DNA of 64,000 nt from an uncultured Ruminococcus sp. (GCA_902800795.1 CADCFQ010000016.1:1-64000), one strand, 5' to 3'. Shown: positions 25,536 through 34,694, numbered from the stretch's first letter. Numbers and translations are program-made. Notes: generated from the letters alone by a model not told the origin.

Positions 25536-27118
25536 GTGTGAATGATGTTATAAAAGAGGGAAAGACCTTTATAGGTATAGAATTTGGTTCGACCAGGATA
25601 AAAGCGGTCCTTATCGGCGAAGATAATGAACCGCTTGTAGCCGGAGTTCATGACTGGCAGAACACACTTCTTGATGGTGTCTGGACTTATCCTCTTGAAG
25701 AGGTAAGGGCAGGTCTTCAGGATTGTTTTGCAGACCTTATGAAAAATGTCGAGAGCAAATACGGTGTAAAACTTACTAAAGCATCCGGTATGGGTATCTC
25801 GGCAATGATGCACGGCTATCTTGTATTTGATAAAAACGGCGAGCAGCTTGTTCCTTTCAGGACATGGCGCAACACTATGACAGAAGAAGCTGCTGCAAAG
25901 CTTACCAAGGAATTCTCTTTCAATGTTCCTCAGCGCTGGAGCATCGCTCATCTTTATCAGGCGATACTGAAAGATGAGGAACATATCGACAGGATCGCCT
26001 TTATGACGACCCTTGCAGGATATGTTCACACTCTGCTTACCGGAGAAAAAGTCATCGGTATCGGCGATGCTTCCGGTATCTTCCCGATAGACTCGGTTGA
26101 CGGATGCTATAACGAGAAGATGACAATTCGTTTTGATGAGCTCACACAGGGAACACGTTTTTCTGCAAAGCTTATCGACATTCTTCCGAAGATTGTTTCT
26201 GTCGGAGAATGTGCAGGGACCCTTACAGAGGAGGGCGCAAAGATCCTTGACCCCACCGGGGCATTCGGAGCAGGTGTGCCGCTTTGTCCGCCGGAGGGCG
26301 ACGCACAGACCGGAATGGCAGCGACAAACAGCATCGCTCCCAAAACAGGCAACGTTTCTGCCGGAACATCCATCTTCTCGATGATAGTTCTTGAGAAAGC
26401 TCTCAGTGCTGTTCATCGTGAGATCGATATAGTGACCACACCCTGCGGAGATCCCGTTGCAATGGTACACTGCAATAACTGCACCACAGACCTTGATGCC
26501 TGGGTAAAGATGTTCGGCGGACTTCTCACAGCAGCAGGCGCAGAGACCCCAAAGGGCAAGCTCTATGATCTGATCTATTCTCTTGCCGAGAAAGGTGCTC
26601 CTGACTGCGGTGGCATAGTTCTATATAACTACTATGCAGGCGAGCCTGTTACAGGCCTTGATGCAGGAAAGCCCCTGATGTTCAGAAGTCCTGATTCTAA
26701 GTTTACGATCGAAAACCTTGCCCGCAGCCTTGTTTATTCCTGCGTTGCAACATTAAAGATCGGTATGGATATCCTTACATATGAGGAAAAGGTATCCCTC
26801 GAGCGTATCTATGCTCACGGCGGTCTGTTCAAGACCCCTGTTCCGAGCCAGAACATCCTTGCTGCATCCCTTGGTGCCGACATTACTCTTATGGAGTCTG
26901 CCGGTGAGGGCGGCGCATGGGGTATCGCTCTGTTGGCTGCTTTTATGGGAAGAGAAGACAAGTCACAATCTCTGAGCAGCTTCCTCAATGATAAGGTGTT
27001 CAAGGGTATGAACGGCAAGACCGTTGCTCCCGATCCCGCTGATATCGAAGGTGTCAGAGCATATATGGAAATCTATAAGGCAGGTCTGGCCGCTGAACGT
27101 GCGGCATCGCTTGTATAA
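25532..27118 (+). CDS. FGGY family carbohydrate kinase, probable L-ribulokinase
   Basis: The 528-residue protein has the FGGY N-terminal phosphate-binding loop (IGIEFGSTRIKAVLIG) and the C-terminal ATP-binding half with ARSLVYSCVATLKIGMDIL and YAHGGLFK. It overlaps the permease stop by 4 bases (ATGA). Directly before araA, the likely reaction is ATP-dependent phosphorylation of L-ribulose to L-ribulose 5-phosphate. Xylulokinase-like specificity cannot be excluded from sequence alone. Confidence 0.78.
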   Translation: MSVNDVIKEGKTFIGIEFGSTRIKAVLIGEDNEPLVAGVHDWQNTLLDGVWTYPLEEVRAGLQDCFADLMKNVESKYGVKLTKASGMGISAMMHGYLVFDKNGEQLVPFRTWRNTMTEEAAAKLTKEFSFNVPQRWSIAHLYQAILKDEEHIDRIAFMTTLAGYVHTLLTGEKVIGIGDASGIFPIDSVDGCYNEKMTIRFDELTQGTRFSAKLIDILPKIVSVGECAGTLTEEGAKILDPTGAFGAGVPLCPPEGDAQTGMAATNSIAPKTGNVSAGTSIFSMIVLEKALSAVHREIDIVTTPCGDPVAMVHCNNCTTDLDAWVKMFGGLLTAAGAETPKGKLYDLIYSLAEKGAPDCGGIVLYNYYAGEPVTGLDAGKPLMFRSPDSKFTIENLARSLVYSCVATLKIGMDILTYEEKVSLERIYAHGGLFKTPVPSQNILAASLGADITLMESAGEGGAWGIALLAAFMGREDKSQSLSSFLNDKVFKGMNGKTVAPDPADIEGVRAYMEIYKAGLAAERAASLV

Positions 27119-27132
27119 GAAAGGAAGATATA

Positions 27133-28569
27133 ATGAAAACATTCTGGTTTATAACCGGTTCTCAGTTTCTTTACGGTGAGGAGACTCTCCGTCAGGTTGA
27201 AGCTGACTCCAAGGAGATAGTTGCAGGTCTGAAGCTTCCGTTCCCTGTGGAATACAAGCTGACTGCAAAGACAGAGAGCGAGATAGAAAAGGTCGTCAAA
27301 GAAGCTAACTACGATGACGACTGCGCAGGAATCATCACATTCTGCCATACGTTTTCTCCCTCAAAGATGTGGATAAACGGGCTCACTCTTCTCCAGAAGC
27401 CCTGGCTCCATCTCCATACACAGTTTAATGAAACAATACCGAATGAAGCAATAGATATGGACTACATGAACCTGCATCAGTCCGCACACGGCGACCGTGA
27501 GCACGGATTTATCGGTGCAAGGCTCAGAGCGCCCAGAACGGTCGTTGCCGGATACTGGGCAGATCCTGCCGTTCAGGAAAAGATCGCTCAGTGGCAGAGA
27601 GCCTGCATAGGAGCAGAGTTCAGCAGAAGCCTGAAGATAGTCCGTTTCGGTGACAATATGCGTGAAGTTGCCGTTACAGAGGGCGACAAGGTCGAAGTTC
27701 AGATCAAGCTTGGCTGGCAGGTAAATACCTGGCCTGTCGGAGATCTTGTTAAAGAGATGAACGCAGTTACCGATGCCGAGATAGACGCTCTTATGAATGA
27801 ATATGCTTCTCTTTATACCTATGATGAGAAGGACACAGATCCTATCCGTTATCAGGCAAGGGAAGAGATAGCAATTGAAAAGATCCTTGTAAGAGAGGGA
27901 GCTAAGGCTTTCTCGAATACCTTCCAGGATCTTCACGGAATGAGACAGCTTCCCGGTCTTGCTGCACAGCATCTTATGTCGAAAGGCTACGGCTTTGGCG
28001 CAGAAGGCGACTGGAAGACCGCAGGTATGACAGCAATAATCAAGGCTATGTACCCTGACGGAACAGCTTCGTTCATGGAGGATTACACCTATGATTATAA
28101 GCATGAGCTTATCCTCGGCTCTCATATGCTCGAGGTCTGCCCCTCGATTGCAGCCGACAAGCCAAGGATAGAGGTACATCACCTTGGGATAGGCGACAAA
28201 GAGCCGCCTGCAAGACTTGTTTTTGAAGGCAAGGCAGGAAAGGCAAAGGTTCTTTCGCTTGTTGATATGGGCGGAAGACTCAGGCTGATCGCTCAGGATG
28301 TTACCTGTGAAAAGCCGTTCCAGGATATGCCAAATCTCCCTGTTGCAAGAGCAATGTGGAGACCCGAGCCTTCCTTCTTTGAAGGTCTGGAGTGCTGGAT
28401 CATCGCCGGCGGCGCACATCACACAGTTTTGTCCTATGATGTTACAGCCCAGGCACTGCGTGATTTCACACGTATAATGGGTATCGAGCTCGTCGTGATA
28501 GATAAGGATACAACTCCTGTTTCTTTCGAGCGTGACCTCAAGATATCCGACATTATTTACGGAAGATAA
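27133..28569 (+). CDS. araA: L-arabinose isomerase
   Basis: This 478-residue enzyme converts L-arabinose to L-ribulose in the cytoplasm with Mn2+. It starts FWFITGSQFLYGEETLRQV, as AraA does, and has the active-site motifs HTFSPSKMWI, QFNETIPN and EDYTYDY with HMLEVCPSI near the C-terminus. The start follows GAAAGGAAG, 14 bases after the kinase gene. No L-ribulose-5-phosphate 4-epimerase (AraD) gene is present in the window, so the last step is encoded elsewhere. Confidence 0.95.
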   Translation: MKTFWFITGSQFLYGEETLRQVEADSKEIVAGLKLPFPVEYKLTAKTESEIEKVVKEANYDDDCAGIITFCHTFSPSKMWINGLTLLQKPWLHLHTQFNETIPNEAIDMDYMNLHQSAHGDREHGFIGARLRAPRTVVAGYWADPAVQEKIAQWQRACIGAEFSRSLKIVRFGDNMREVAVTEGDKVEVQIKLGWQVNTWPVGDLVKEMNAVTDAEIDALMNEYASLYTYDEKDTDPIRYQAREEIAIEKILVREGAKAFSNTFQDLHGMRQLPGLAAQHLMSKGYGFGAEGDWKTAGMTAIIKAMYPDGTASFMEDYTYDYKHELILGSHMLEVCPSIAADKPRIEVHHLGIGDKEPPARLVFEGKAGKAKVLSLVDMGGRLRLIAQDVTCEKPFQDMPNLPVARAMWRPEPSFFEGLECWIIAGGAHHTVLSYDVTAQALRDFTRIMGIELVVIDKDTTPVSFERDLKISDIIYGR

Positions 28570-28588
28570 CCTCTGTTTGAACTTTTAC

Positions 28589-28634
28589 AACCGTGACCGA
28601 TCCCGGAGAGATCCGTGGTCGGTCACGGTTTTTG
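28589..28634 (+). terminator. Terminator of the arabinose operon
   Basis: AACCGTGACCGA (28589-28600) pairs perfectly with TCGGTCACGGTT (28619-28630), followed by TTTTG. Confidence 0.9.
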
Positions 28635-28646
28635 TAAAGTCCGGGA

Positions 28647-28675
28647 TTGAAAAACTGTGACCAATGTGCTATAAT
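28647..28675 (+). promoter_or_regulatory. Promoter of the AmmeMemoRadiSam genes
   Basis: TTGAAA (28647-28652) and TATAAT (28670-28675) are 17 bases apart, with an extended TGC before the -10. Confidence 0.65.
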
Positions 28676-28713
28676 GCCATTAGGATCATTTTTTATTTGC
28701 AAGGAGGTCTGTT

Positions 28714-30033
28714 ATGTCTATCGAAGCTGCTTTTATTGTTCCTCATCCGCCTCTGATCGTTTCCGAGGTCGGCAAAGGATCAGAACAGAAGGTCATAAAA
28801 ACGATCGAGTCATATAAAACTGTCGCCGATGAGATAGTGGCGATAGCACCGGACACTATTATCATCTCAAGTCCTCACGCCACTCTTTACTATGATTATT
28901 TCCACATCTCTCCCGGCAGGGAAGCTTCCGGCTCATTTTCAGCCTTTTCTGCCCCGGAGGTCAGTTTCCACGAGCAGTATGATACAGAGCTTGTAAGCAG
29001 GATCGAGGCTCTGGCCTCATCCGCAGGCCTGCCAGCCGGAACAAAAGGGGAGCGTGACAGCACCCTGGATCACGGAACTATGGTACCCCTTTATTTCATC
29101 CGCCAGAAATATAAAGGCGCAAAGATCGTGCGTATCGGCCTTTCGGGCCTGTCCTTAAAGGACCATTACAGTCTTGGAAGGCTTATACAAAAGGCTGTCG
29201 ATTCCCTCGGCAGGAAAGCAGTCTACGTTGCCAGCGGCGATCTTTCCCATAAGCTCCAGCCTTATGGCCCTTACGGTTTTGTTCCCGAGGGTCCGGAGTA
29301 TGACAAAAAACTTATGGATGTCTGTGCAAGAGGGGCCATCGGCGAGCTTCTTGATTTTGACGATCAGCTTTGCAGTCTTGTCGCAGAGTGCGGTCACAGG
29401 TCGTTTGTAATAATGTCAGGAGCCCTTGACGGATATGAAATAAAAGCCAAAGCCCTTTCCCATGAAGATGTCACAGGTGTGGGCTACGGTGTCTGTACAT
29501 TTTATCCGCAATGTTCAAAAGCTCCTGACCCTTACGTGGCGCTGGCTGTTCAGACGATCAACAGCTATATCAGAGACAGAAAAGTTCTGAAAGTTCCAAA
29601 AGACCTTCCCGAACAAATGCTGAATACCAAAGCCGGTGCCTTTGTGTCTATACACAAAAACGGCGAATTAAGAGGCTGCATCGGAACGATAACGGCGACA
29701 AAGAGCAGTGTTGCCGAAGAGATAATATCAAACGCAATCAGCGCCTCAACAAGGGATCCCAGATTCAATGAAATAACAGAGGATGAGCTTGATAGTCTTG
29801 AGATAAACGTGGATGTCTTGGGAGAGCCCGAACTTATCGCATCTGCTGACCAGCTGGATGTAAAGCGTTATGGGGTGATCGTCAGCAGCGGATATAAAAG
29901 GGGATTACTGCTGCCTGATCTTGAAGGCGTTGACACAGTCGAACAGCAGATCCGCATAGCGATGATGAAAGGCGGCATAACTCCCGGGGATGATATCACT
30001 CTTCATAGATTTGAAGTCATAAGACACAAGTAG
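28714..30033 (+). CDS. AmmeMemoRadiSam protein: MEMO-like domain fused to AMMECR1 domain
   Basis: The 439-residue protein has an N-terminal MEMO/class III extradiol dioxygenase-like domain (AAFIVPHPPLIVSEVG, ISSPHATLYYD, DHGTMVPLYF, ASGDLSHKL). An AMMECR1 domain occupies the last 170 residues (GAFVSIHKNGELRGCIGTI, STRDPRFNEI). The first domain has His residues of the extradiol dioxygenase fold. The two domains plus the radical SAM enzyme encoded next define the AmmeMemoRadiSam system, whose chemistry is not established. Start preceded by AAGGAGGTC. Confidence 0.92.
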   Translation: MSIEAAFIVPHPPLIVSEVGKGSEQKVIKTIESYKTVADEIVAIAPDTIIISSPHATLYYDYFHISPGREASGSFSAFSAPEVSFHEQYDTELVSRIEALASSAGLPAGTKGERDSTLDHGTMVPLYFIRQKYKGAKIVRIGLSGLSLKDHYSLGRLIQKAVDSLGRKAVYVASGDLSHKLQPYGPYGFVPEGPEYDKKLMDVCARGAIGELLDFDDQLCSLVAECGHRSFVIMSGALDGYEIKAKALSHEDVTGVGYGVCTFYPQCSKAPDPYVALAVQTINSYIRDRKVLKVPKDLPEQMLNTKAGAFVSIHKNGELRGCIGTITATKSSVAEEIISNAISASTRDPRFNEITEDELDSLEINVDVLGEPELIASADQLDVKRYGVIVSSGYKRGLLLPDLEGVDTVEQQIRIAMMKGGITPGDDITLHRFEVIRHK

Positions 30034-30041
30034 GTGGTATA

Positions 30042-30890
30042 ATGGCACAATGCAAGGTATGTTTCAGACACTGTGAGCTTGGCGAGGGTCAGACAGGCTT
30101 CTGCGGCGCAAGGATAAACATAAACGGCGAAGTGACAGCAAAAAACTACGGCAAGCTGACATCCTTAGCACTTGATCCCATAGAGAAAAAGCCCTTGAAC
30201 AGGTTCTTTCCGGGTTCAAAGATCCTTTCTCTCGGAAGCTACGGCTGTGATCTCAGATGTCCTTTCTGTCAGAACAGTGAAATATCCTGGTCAGACAAAG
30301 CGCTTAGCTGTGACGGCCAGCTCAGTTACTATTCTCCGGAGGAGATACTGGCTGCTGCAAAGTGTCATAAAAAGGACGGGAATATAGGTGCAGCTTTTAC
30401 CTATAATGAGCCTCTTGTAGGCTGGGAATATGTCAGAGATACCGCAAAGCTTATCCACAAGGCTGGAATGAAAAATGTCCTTGTCACCGGCGGTACAGCC
30501 GAACTGTGGGTGTTAGATGAGCTATCGGAATATATCGACGCTATGAATATCGATCTTAAAAGCTTCTCTGCTGACACTTACAAAAATGTTTTAAAAGGCG
30601 ATCTTGATATGGTGAAAGCCTTTATCTCAAAAGCAGTTATGAACTGTCATGTGGAGCTCACTACTCTGATAGTTCCCGGCATGAATGACTCCGAGGGAGA
30701 GATGCGGCAAATAAGCAGCTGGATCGCAGAGCTTTGCTATAAAAGCCAAAAAGATATCCCTCTTCATATATCACGCTTTTTTCCTCGCTTTAAAATGACC
30801 GACAGGAAAGCGACAGACATAGGCCTTGTATATCACCTGGCAGATATCGCCCGTGAAAAGCTAAAATACGTTTATACCGGCAACTGCTGA
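30042..30890 (+). CDS. AmmeMemoRadiSam system radical SAM enzyme
   Basis: This 282-residue radical SAM protein has the cluster motif CDLRCPFCQNSE near residue 67 and an N-terminal cysteine-rich segment (CKVCFRHCELGEGQTGFCGA) seen in the PflA-like branch. It starts 8 bases after the MEMO-AMMECR1 gene, after a weak GTGG site. It probably modifies or matures the partner protein or a small molecule; the substrate is not known. Confidence 0.92.
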   Translation: MAQCKVCFRHCELGEGQTGFCGARININGEVTAKNYGKLTSLALDPIEKKPLNRFFPGSKILSLGSYGCDLRCPFCQNSEISWSDKALSCDGQLSYYSPEEILAAAKCHKKDGNIGAAFTYNEPLVGWEYVRDTAKLIHKAGMKNVLVTGGTAELWVLDELSEYIDAMNIDLKSFSADTYKNVLKGDLDMVKAFISKAVMNCHVELTTLIVPGMNDSEGEMRQISSWIAELCYKSQKDIPLHISRFFPRFKMTDRKATDIGLVYHLADIAREKLKYVYTGNC

Positions 30891-30959
30891 AACTAAGCAG
30901 ATATAATAATAGTGCAGTAATATGCCTTCGGGTGTTGACCCTATTTCAATTCAAAAAAA

Positions 30960-31005
30960 CAAAAACGGCACATCTGCGCGTTTTTCGCGTAGATGCGCCG
31001 TTTTC
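30960..31005 (+). terminator. Terminator after the AmmeMemoRadiSam genes
   Basis: AAAACGGCACATCTGCGCG pairs with CGCGTAGATGCGCCGTTTT around TTTTT, with two mismatches. The T-run is carried in the 3' arm. Confidence 0.8.
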
Positions 31006-31169
31006 CAATGTAATCGGAATGTAATGAGACGTCAGAATGGAGATAATCTCCGCGCTGTCATCATTTTACTCATTTTAACTCAATATACTCATTGACGTTT
31101 TCTGCCACTTAATTCAACCGGAGGTCTATATTTAAAAAAACTGAATGAGGGTTTCATTATTATACTTAG

Positions 31170-31259
31170 CTACTCAACGGCGCGACCATCGGCTACAACG
31201 GCGGACTCAGGATCATCGAGGAGATATACAACAGTGTGCTTTCGACCTACAGGAATTGA
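31170..31259 (+). pseudogene. Fragment resembling the C-terminus of a nitrogenase component 1-type protein
   Basis: A 29-codon open stretch after an in-frame TAG reads NGATIGYNGGLRIIEEIYN and stops at 31257. The GYNGGLRxIEEI pattern resembles the C-terminal helix of nitrogenase component 1-type oxidoreductases. There is no start codon, so this is a stub of a deleted gene. The assignment is tentative because so little remains. Confidence 0.35.
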
Positions 31260-31262
31260 TGA

Positions 31263-31490
31263 AAGATGAAAGACGACAATGTCATCTACATAAATACCTT
31301 TTAAAAGACCATAGCGCCGTCAATACTCGCGGGCTATGGGAAACTCCCGAAGCCTATGCTGCCGCTGTATAATGAAACAGCAGGCTTCTACTCCTGCACC
31401 GTCCCGATGCTCGAACAGTTTTTTCTGACCAAATGGCTGAGCAGCGGCGAGTTTGAAAGGAATATCACCCGTATCAGAAAGCGGATATCA
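31263..31490 (+). pseudogene. MocR/PdxR-type regulator fragment with a nonsense codon at the PLP motif
   Basis: In one frame, KDDNVIYINTF is followed by TAA (31302-31304), then KTIAPSILAGYGKLPKPML, and later YSCTVPMLEQFFLT. This is the region around the PLP-binding lysine of MocR-type aminotransferase-like regulators, where the motif is normally NTFSKTIAPS; the Ser codon has become TAA. The N-terminal DNA-binding domain and the extreme C-terminus are missing, so it is clearly dead. Confidence 0.7.
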
Positions 31491-31491
31491 G

Positions 31492-31532
31492 ACAGCAACA
31501 CCCCGATGGTCATCTCATCGGGGTGTTGCTGT
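31492..31532 (-). terminator. Terminator of flavin reductase copy B
   Basis: ACAGCAACACCCCGATG (31492-31508) pairs perfectly with CATCGGGGTGTTGCTGT (31516-31532), immediately after the stop of the minus-strand gene. Confidence 0.85.
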
Positions 31533-31534
31533 TA

Positions 31535-32095
31535 TTATTCTGAGAACTTTTTTCCTGCGTTCCATGCGCCGCCGGCTATGCCGCCTATCACGCGGTAGGC
31601 TCTTGCGGAGGAGTCAAACATCAGCGGGCTGAGCTTGTCGAGATCAACCTTGTCATCGGTGAGAACGCTTTCATCTGCGGTCATGCCCACGACCTGTGCC
31701 ACAACTCTTGTCTCGCCGTATTCCTCGATTATGTCCTTGACATTACACTCCAGTGCAACGGGAAGCTGGTCGATTATCGGCGCGTTGATCTTGTCCGACT
31801 TGGTGACGGTGAAGCCCGCCTTCTCCAGCTTGTCGGGAACTTTAGCCTGCGACACCATTCCTACAAAGTCGCACTCAGCTATAAATTCCTTTGTAGCAAA
31901 GCTTACGGTGAGCGCCTTGTTCAGCTTGATATTCTCGGTGGAAACATGGCTGCCGAGACTTATCGAGATAAGGTCTCCACCTGCCTGTCCCGCCCATGCT
32001 GCATTCATGGCATTGGGCTTTCCGTCCTTGTCATATGTGGCGATGATGAACACCGGAAGTGGTGTTACAAATCCTTTGTCAAAGCTTTTTTTCAT
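31535..32095 (-). CDS. Flavin reductase family protein (flavoredoxin-like), copy B
   Basis: This 186-residue protein is nearly colinear with the copy at 16238-16795, sharing MKKSFDKGFVTPLPVFIIA and AMNAAWAGQ. It should bind FMN and reduce flavin or act as an electron carrier. RBS AAGGAGATGTTCAT precedes the start. Location beside MetQ and other sulfur genes hints at a role in sulfur reduction for this copy, but that is inference. Confidence 0.9.
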   Translation of the reverse strand: MKKSFDKGFVTPLPVFIIATYDKDGKPNAMNAAWAGQAGGDLISISLGSHVSTENIKLNKALTVSFATKEFIAECDFVGMVSQAKVPDKLEKAGFTVTKSDKINAPIIDQLPVALECNVKDIIEEYGETRVVAQVVGMTADESVLTDDKVDLDKLSPLMFDSSARAYRVIGGIAGGAWNAGKKFSE

Positions 32096-32146
32096 ATGAA
32101 CATCTCCTTGATATTATTAAAACCGAACGAGCAGTTTTTCATATTT

Positions 32147-32175
32147 ATTATATCAGACCATACCGCCCGTGTCAA
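32147..32175 (-). promoter_or_regulatory. Promoter of flavin reductase copy B
   Basis: On the minus strand TTGACA (32170-32175) and TATAAT (32147-32152) are 17 bases apart. Confidence 0.75.
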
Positions 32176-32186
32176 CAGACGTCAGA

Positions 32187-32224
32187 CAAAAACAGCAACG
32201 TTCGTTATGAACGATGCTGCTTTT
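32187..32224 (-). terminator. Terminator of the metNIQ operon
   Basis: CAGCA and CGTTC pair with GAACG and TGCTG around GTTAT, flanked by A- and T-runs. In the minus direction it ends in TTTTT after metQ. Confidence 0.75.
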
Positions 32225-32264
32225 AAATGGAAATTTCTATGGCAAGTTGTATTGTTAGCTGTTT

Positions 32265-33119
32265 TTATTCGGATACTTTGGTAACGGGTATCACTGCGCC
32301 GTTGTATTTTTCAAGAATGAACTTTGCAGTGTCCTCAGACTGGAGAACCTCTACCAGTGCTTTCAGACCGGGATCGTCCTTCTTGTCGGGTGTGGTCACG
32401 ATAATGTTTGCATAGGGGGAATCCTCACCCTCGCGGAACAGGAACTTGGTAGCATCAAGACCCGCCTCGATGACCTTGTTGGTGTTGTTGATGTATACAT
32501 CGAACTCGCTGATGTGGGCGTTGATCTGATAGCTGTCAAGCTCGGTGATCTCAATGGGCTTTACGAACTCAGCGATGTCGTCCACGCTTGCACGGGCGTT
32601 CTCTGTCTTGCCAAGCTTTATCCAGCCCTGCTGCTCGAGAATACGGAGCGCTCTGTACTCGTTTGTTGCGTCGTCGGGGATAACGACAGTTGCGCCGTCG
32701 GGAACTTCGTCGGCAGTGGTGTACTTCTCGGAGTATGCAGCGATAGGCTCAACGTGGATATTTCCGATGTTCACCAGATCGCCGCTATTTATCTCGTTCC
32801 ACTCAATGAGATAAGGCTCGTGCTGCATGAAGTTGAAGTCCACCTCTCCGTTTTCCGTCTTTTCGTTCCATGTTGCATCGGAAGCGGTGCTGACGATATC
32901 AACAGTGTAGCCCTTCTTGTTCAGCTCCGGTTCAACGTATTCAAGTATCTCGCTGTGAGGAGTGAGGTCTGCCAGCCCCTTGATGACGGTAAGCTGCTTG
33001 CCGTCGGCGGTCTTCTTGACCTTGCCCTCATCGCCGCTCTCGGTCTTTCCGCATCCTGCGAATGCTGTTAATGCCAGTGTGCCTGCCAGTACAGCTGCTA
33101 AAAATCTTCTTGTTTTCAT
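32265..33119 (-). CDS. metQ: Methionine ABC transporter substrate-binding lipoprotein MetQ
   Basis: This 284-residue NlpA/MetQ lipoprotein has a lipobox FAGC with Cys23. The family motifs GLADLTPHSEILEYV, FNFMQHEPYLIEWN and IPDDATNEYRALRILEQQGW are present. It binds methionine outside the membrane and delivers it to MetI. It is the last gene of the metN-metI-metQ operon, read on the minus strand. Confidence 0.95.
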   Translation of the reverse strand: MKTRRFLAAVLAGTLALTAFAGCGKTESGDEGKVKKTADGKQLTVIKGLADLTPHSEILEYVEPELNKKGYTVDIVSTASDATWNEKTENGEVDFNFMQHEPYLIEWNEINSGDLVNIGNIHVEPIAAYSEKYTTADEVPDGATVVIPDDATNEYRALRILEQQGWIKLGKTENARASVDDIAEFVKPIEITELDSYQINAHISEFDVYINNTNKVIEAGLDATKFLFREGEDSPYANIIVTTPDKKDDPGLKALVEVLQSEDTAKFILEKYNGAVIPVTKVSE

Positions 33120-33198
33120 GTTATTTTTCCTCCTTGATCTTTCTCTTTCATATTTTCTTAATATTTTCCTTTATGTAACAGCCTCAGCCGTTTACAAC

Positions 33199-33909
33199 TT
33201 AAATAAGATGTCTCTTTCTGAGTATCAGATTAGAGAGCAGGTCGCCGAATATCTGTGCTATCTCTACCATTACAATAAGCACAAGCACCGACGCTATCAG
33301 CATATCGTGATAGAATCTGTTGAAGCCGAATCTCACCGCTATGTCTCCGATGCCGCCTGCACCGAAGCTGCCTGCAAGGGCTGTCATGGAGATTATGCCG
33401 ATAAGTGCTACCGTAAATCCCCTGATTATCGAGGGCACAGCTTCCGGGAGCATGACACGGAAAACTATCGTTGCCGAGCTTGACCCCATCGCCTTTGCGG
33501 CTTCTATCTTGCCTTTGGGTATCTCAACGAATGCACCTTGCACAAGCCTTGCATACATCGGTATACAGGATGCCGCAAGAGCTATTATACAGGCGTTCAC
33601 GCCGTAGCTCTGACCCAGTATCATTCGTGCCAGCGGGAGCGTTACAATTATCATTATCATCTGGGGCAGTGAGCGCAGACAGTTGACTATTGTGCCAGCC
33701 GTTTCGTTAAGCACTGGTATGGGTCGGACTCCGTCTTTGGATATCACCGAAAGCGCTATGCCAAGAAGCACACCCAGTACAAGAGTTATAAGCGCACTGA
33801 GCACTACCATATAGAGAGTGTCCCACACCGCCGGCCAGAGGGTGTCCCACACCTCTTTGCTGAAAGCGTGCTTTACTACCTCCCAGAAGGGATACTTGCT
33901 GAAACTCAT
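33199..33909 (-). CDS. metI: Methionine ABC transporter permease MetI
   Basis: This 236-residue membrane protein has about five helices and the MetI-type coupling segment PKGKIEAAKAMGSSS. Its ATG (33909) overlaps the metN stop in an ATGA, indicating translational coupling. Confidence 0.95.
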   Translation of the reverse strand: MSFSKYPFWEVVKHAFSKEVWDTLWPAVWDTLYMVVLSALITLVLGVLLGIALSVISKDGVRPIPVLNETAGTIVNCLRSLPQMIMIIVTLPLARMILGQSYGVNACIIALAASCIPMYARLVQGAFVEIPKGKIEAAKAMGSSSATIVFRVMLPEAVPSIIRGFTVALIGIISMTALAGSFGAGGIGDIAVRFGFNRFYHDMLIASVLVLIVMVEIAQIFGDLLSNLILRKRHLI

Positions 33910-34694
33910 ATTCCACCACCTCCCGAATAAGTGTGTTCCTGCCGGAACTCTCTGTATACCTCAAGGAATATCTTTCCCGTGCTGCTCTTGGGATCCAGGA
34001 AGATATCCCGGGTGTTGCCCTTTTCTGTGATGACTCCGTTTTCCAGTACGGCTATCTTTCCGCATATCCTCTTTGCCGCTTCAAGCTCGTGGGTTATCAT
34101 TATAATGGTAACACCAAGCTCGTCGTTTATCTGCGCCAGCAGGTCGAGTATGGAAAGCGTGGAAACGGGGTCGAGGGCGCTGGTGGCTTCATCGGAGAGC
34201 AGTACATCCGGGTCATTTGCAAGGGATCTTGCTATTCCCACACGCTGCTTCTGTCCGCCGGAAAGGGAACCGGGGTAGGCATTCTTTTTATCCGAAAGCC
34301 CTACAAGCTCCAGCAGTTTATCTACCTTTTTCTCTATCTCTTTTTTTGGAGTGCCCACCAGTTTCAGCGGATAGGCGATGTTCTTAAATACCGTCATGGA
34401 ATCGAAGAGGTTGAACTGCTGGAATATCATGCCGATCTTTTTTCTGCGTTCGGTAAGCTGTTTCTTGTTCAGCGCCGTGATCTCGGTATCTCCTATCCAT
34501 ACCTTTCCGCTGTCTGGTTCTTCAAGGCGGTTGATGCAGCGCACCAGCGTTGACTTTCCCGCACCCGAGAAACCGACTATGCCGTATATCTCGCCCTTGT
34601 TTATACTAAGGTCGATGCCTTTGAGGACTTCGGTCTTTTCATTTTTGTTTTTAAAGGATTTGTGCAAATCTTCTATTCTTATATATGTACTCAT
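33906..34694 (-). CDS. metN: Methionine ABC transporter ATPase MetN, short form without NIL domain
   Basis: This 262-residue ATPase has Walker A GFSGAGKST, signature LSGGQKQRVGIARSL, and Walker B VLLSDEATSALD. Typical MetN proteins are about 340 residues and end in a NIL domain that binds methionine and inhibits uptake; here the protein stops after the ATPase, so that feedback is absent. It is first in the operon, downstream of a promoter with an upstream GATAACGTTATC-type site. Confidence 0.92.
   Translation of the reverse strand: MSTYIRIEDLHKSFKNKNEKTEVLKGIDLSINKGEIYGIVGFSGAGKSTLVRCINRLEEPDSGKVWIGDTEITALNKKQLTERRKKIGMIFQQFNLFDSMTVFKNIAYPLKLVGTPKKEIEKKVDKLLELVGLSDKKNAYPGSLSGGQKQRVGIARSLANDPDVLLSDEATSALDPVSTLSILDLLAQINDELGVTIIMITHELEAAKRICGKIAVLENGVITEKGNTRDIFLDPKSSTGKIFLEVYREFRQEHTYSGGGGI

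Larger units (their letters stand above)
31006..31534. other. Gene-remnant region at the edge of the sulfur locus
   Basis: No intact gene is present. The stretch holds a nitrogenase-like C-terminal stub (31170-31259), a MocR-like fragment (31263-31490) and the terminator of the flavin reductase gene (31492-31532). Confidence 0.6.

Noticed and set aside
27361-28422. A 353-codon open frame antisense to araA
   Set aside because: It mirrors a highly conserved gene and has no start signal; typical antisense shadow.
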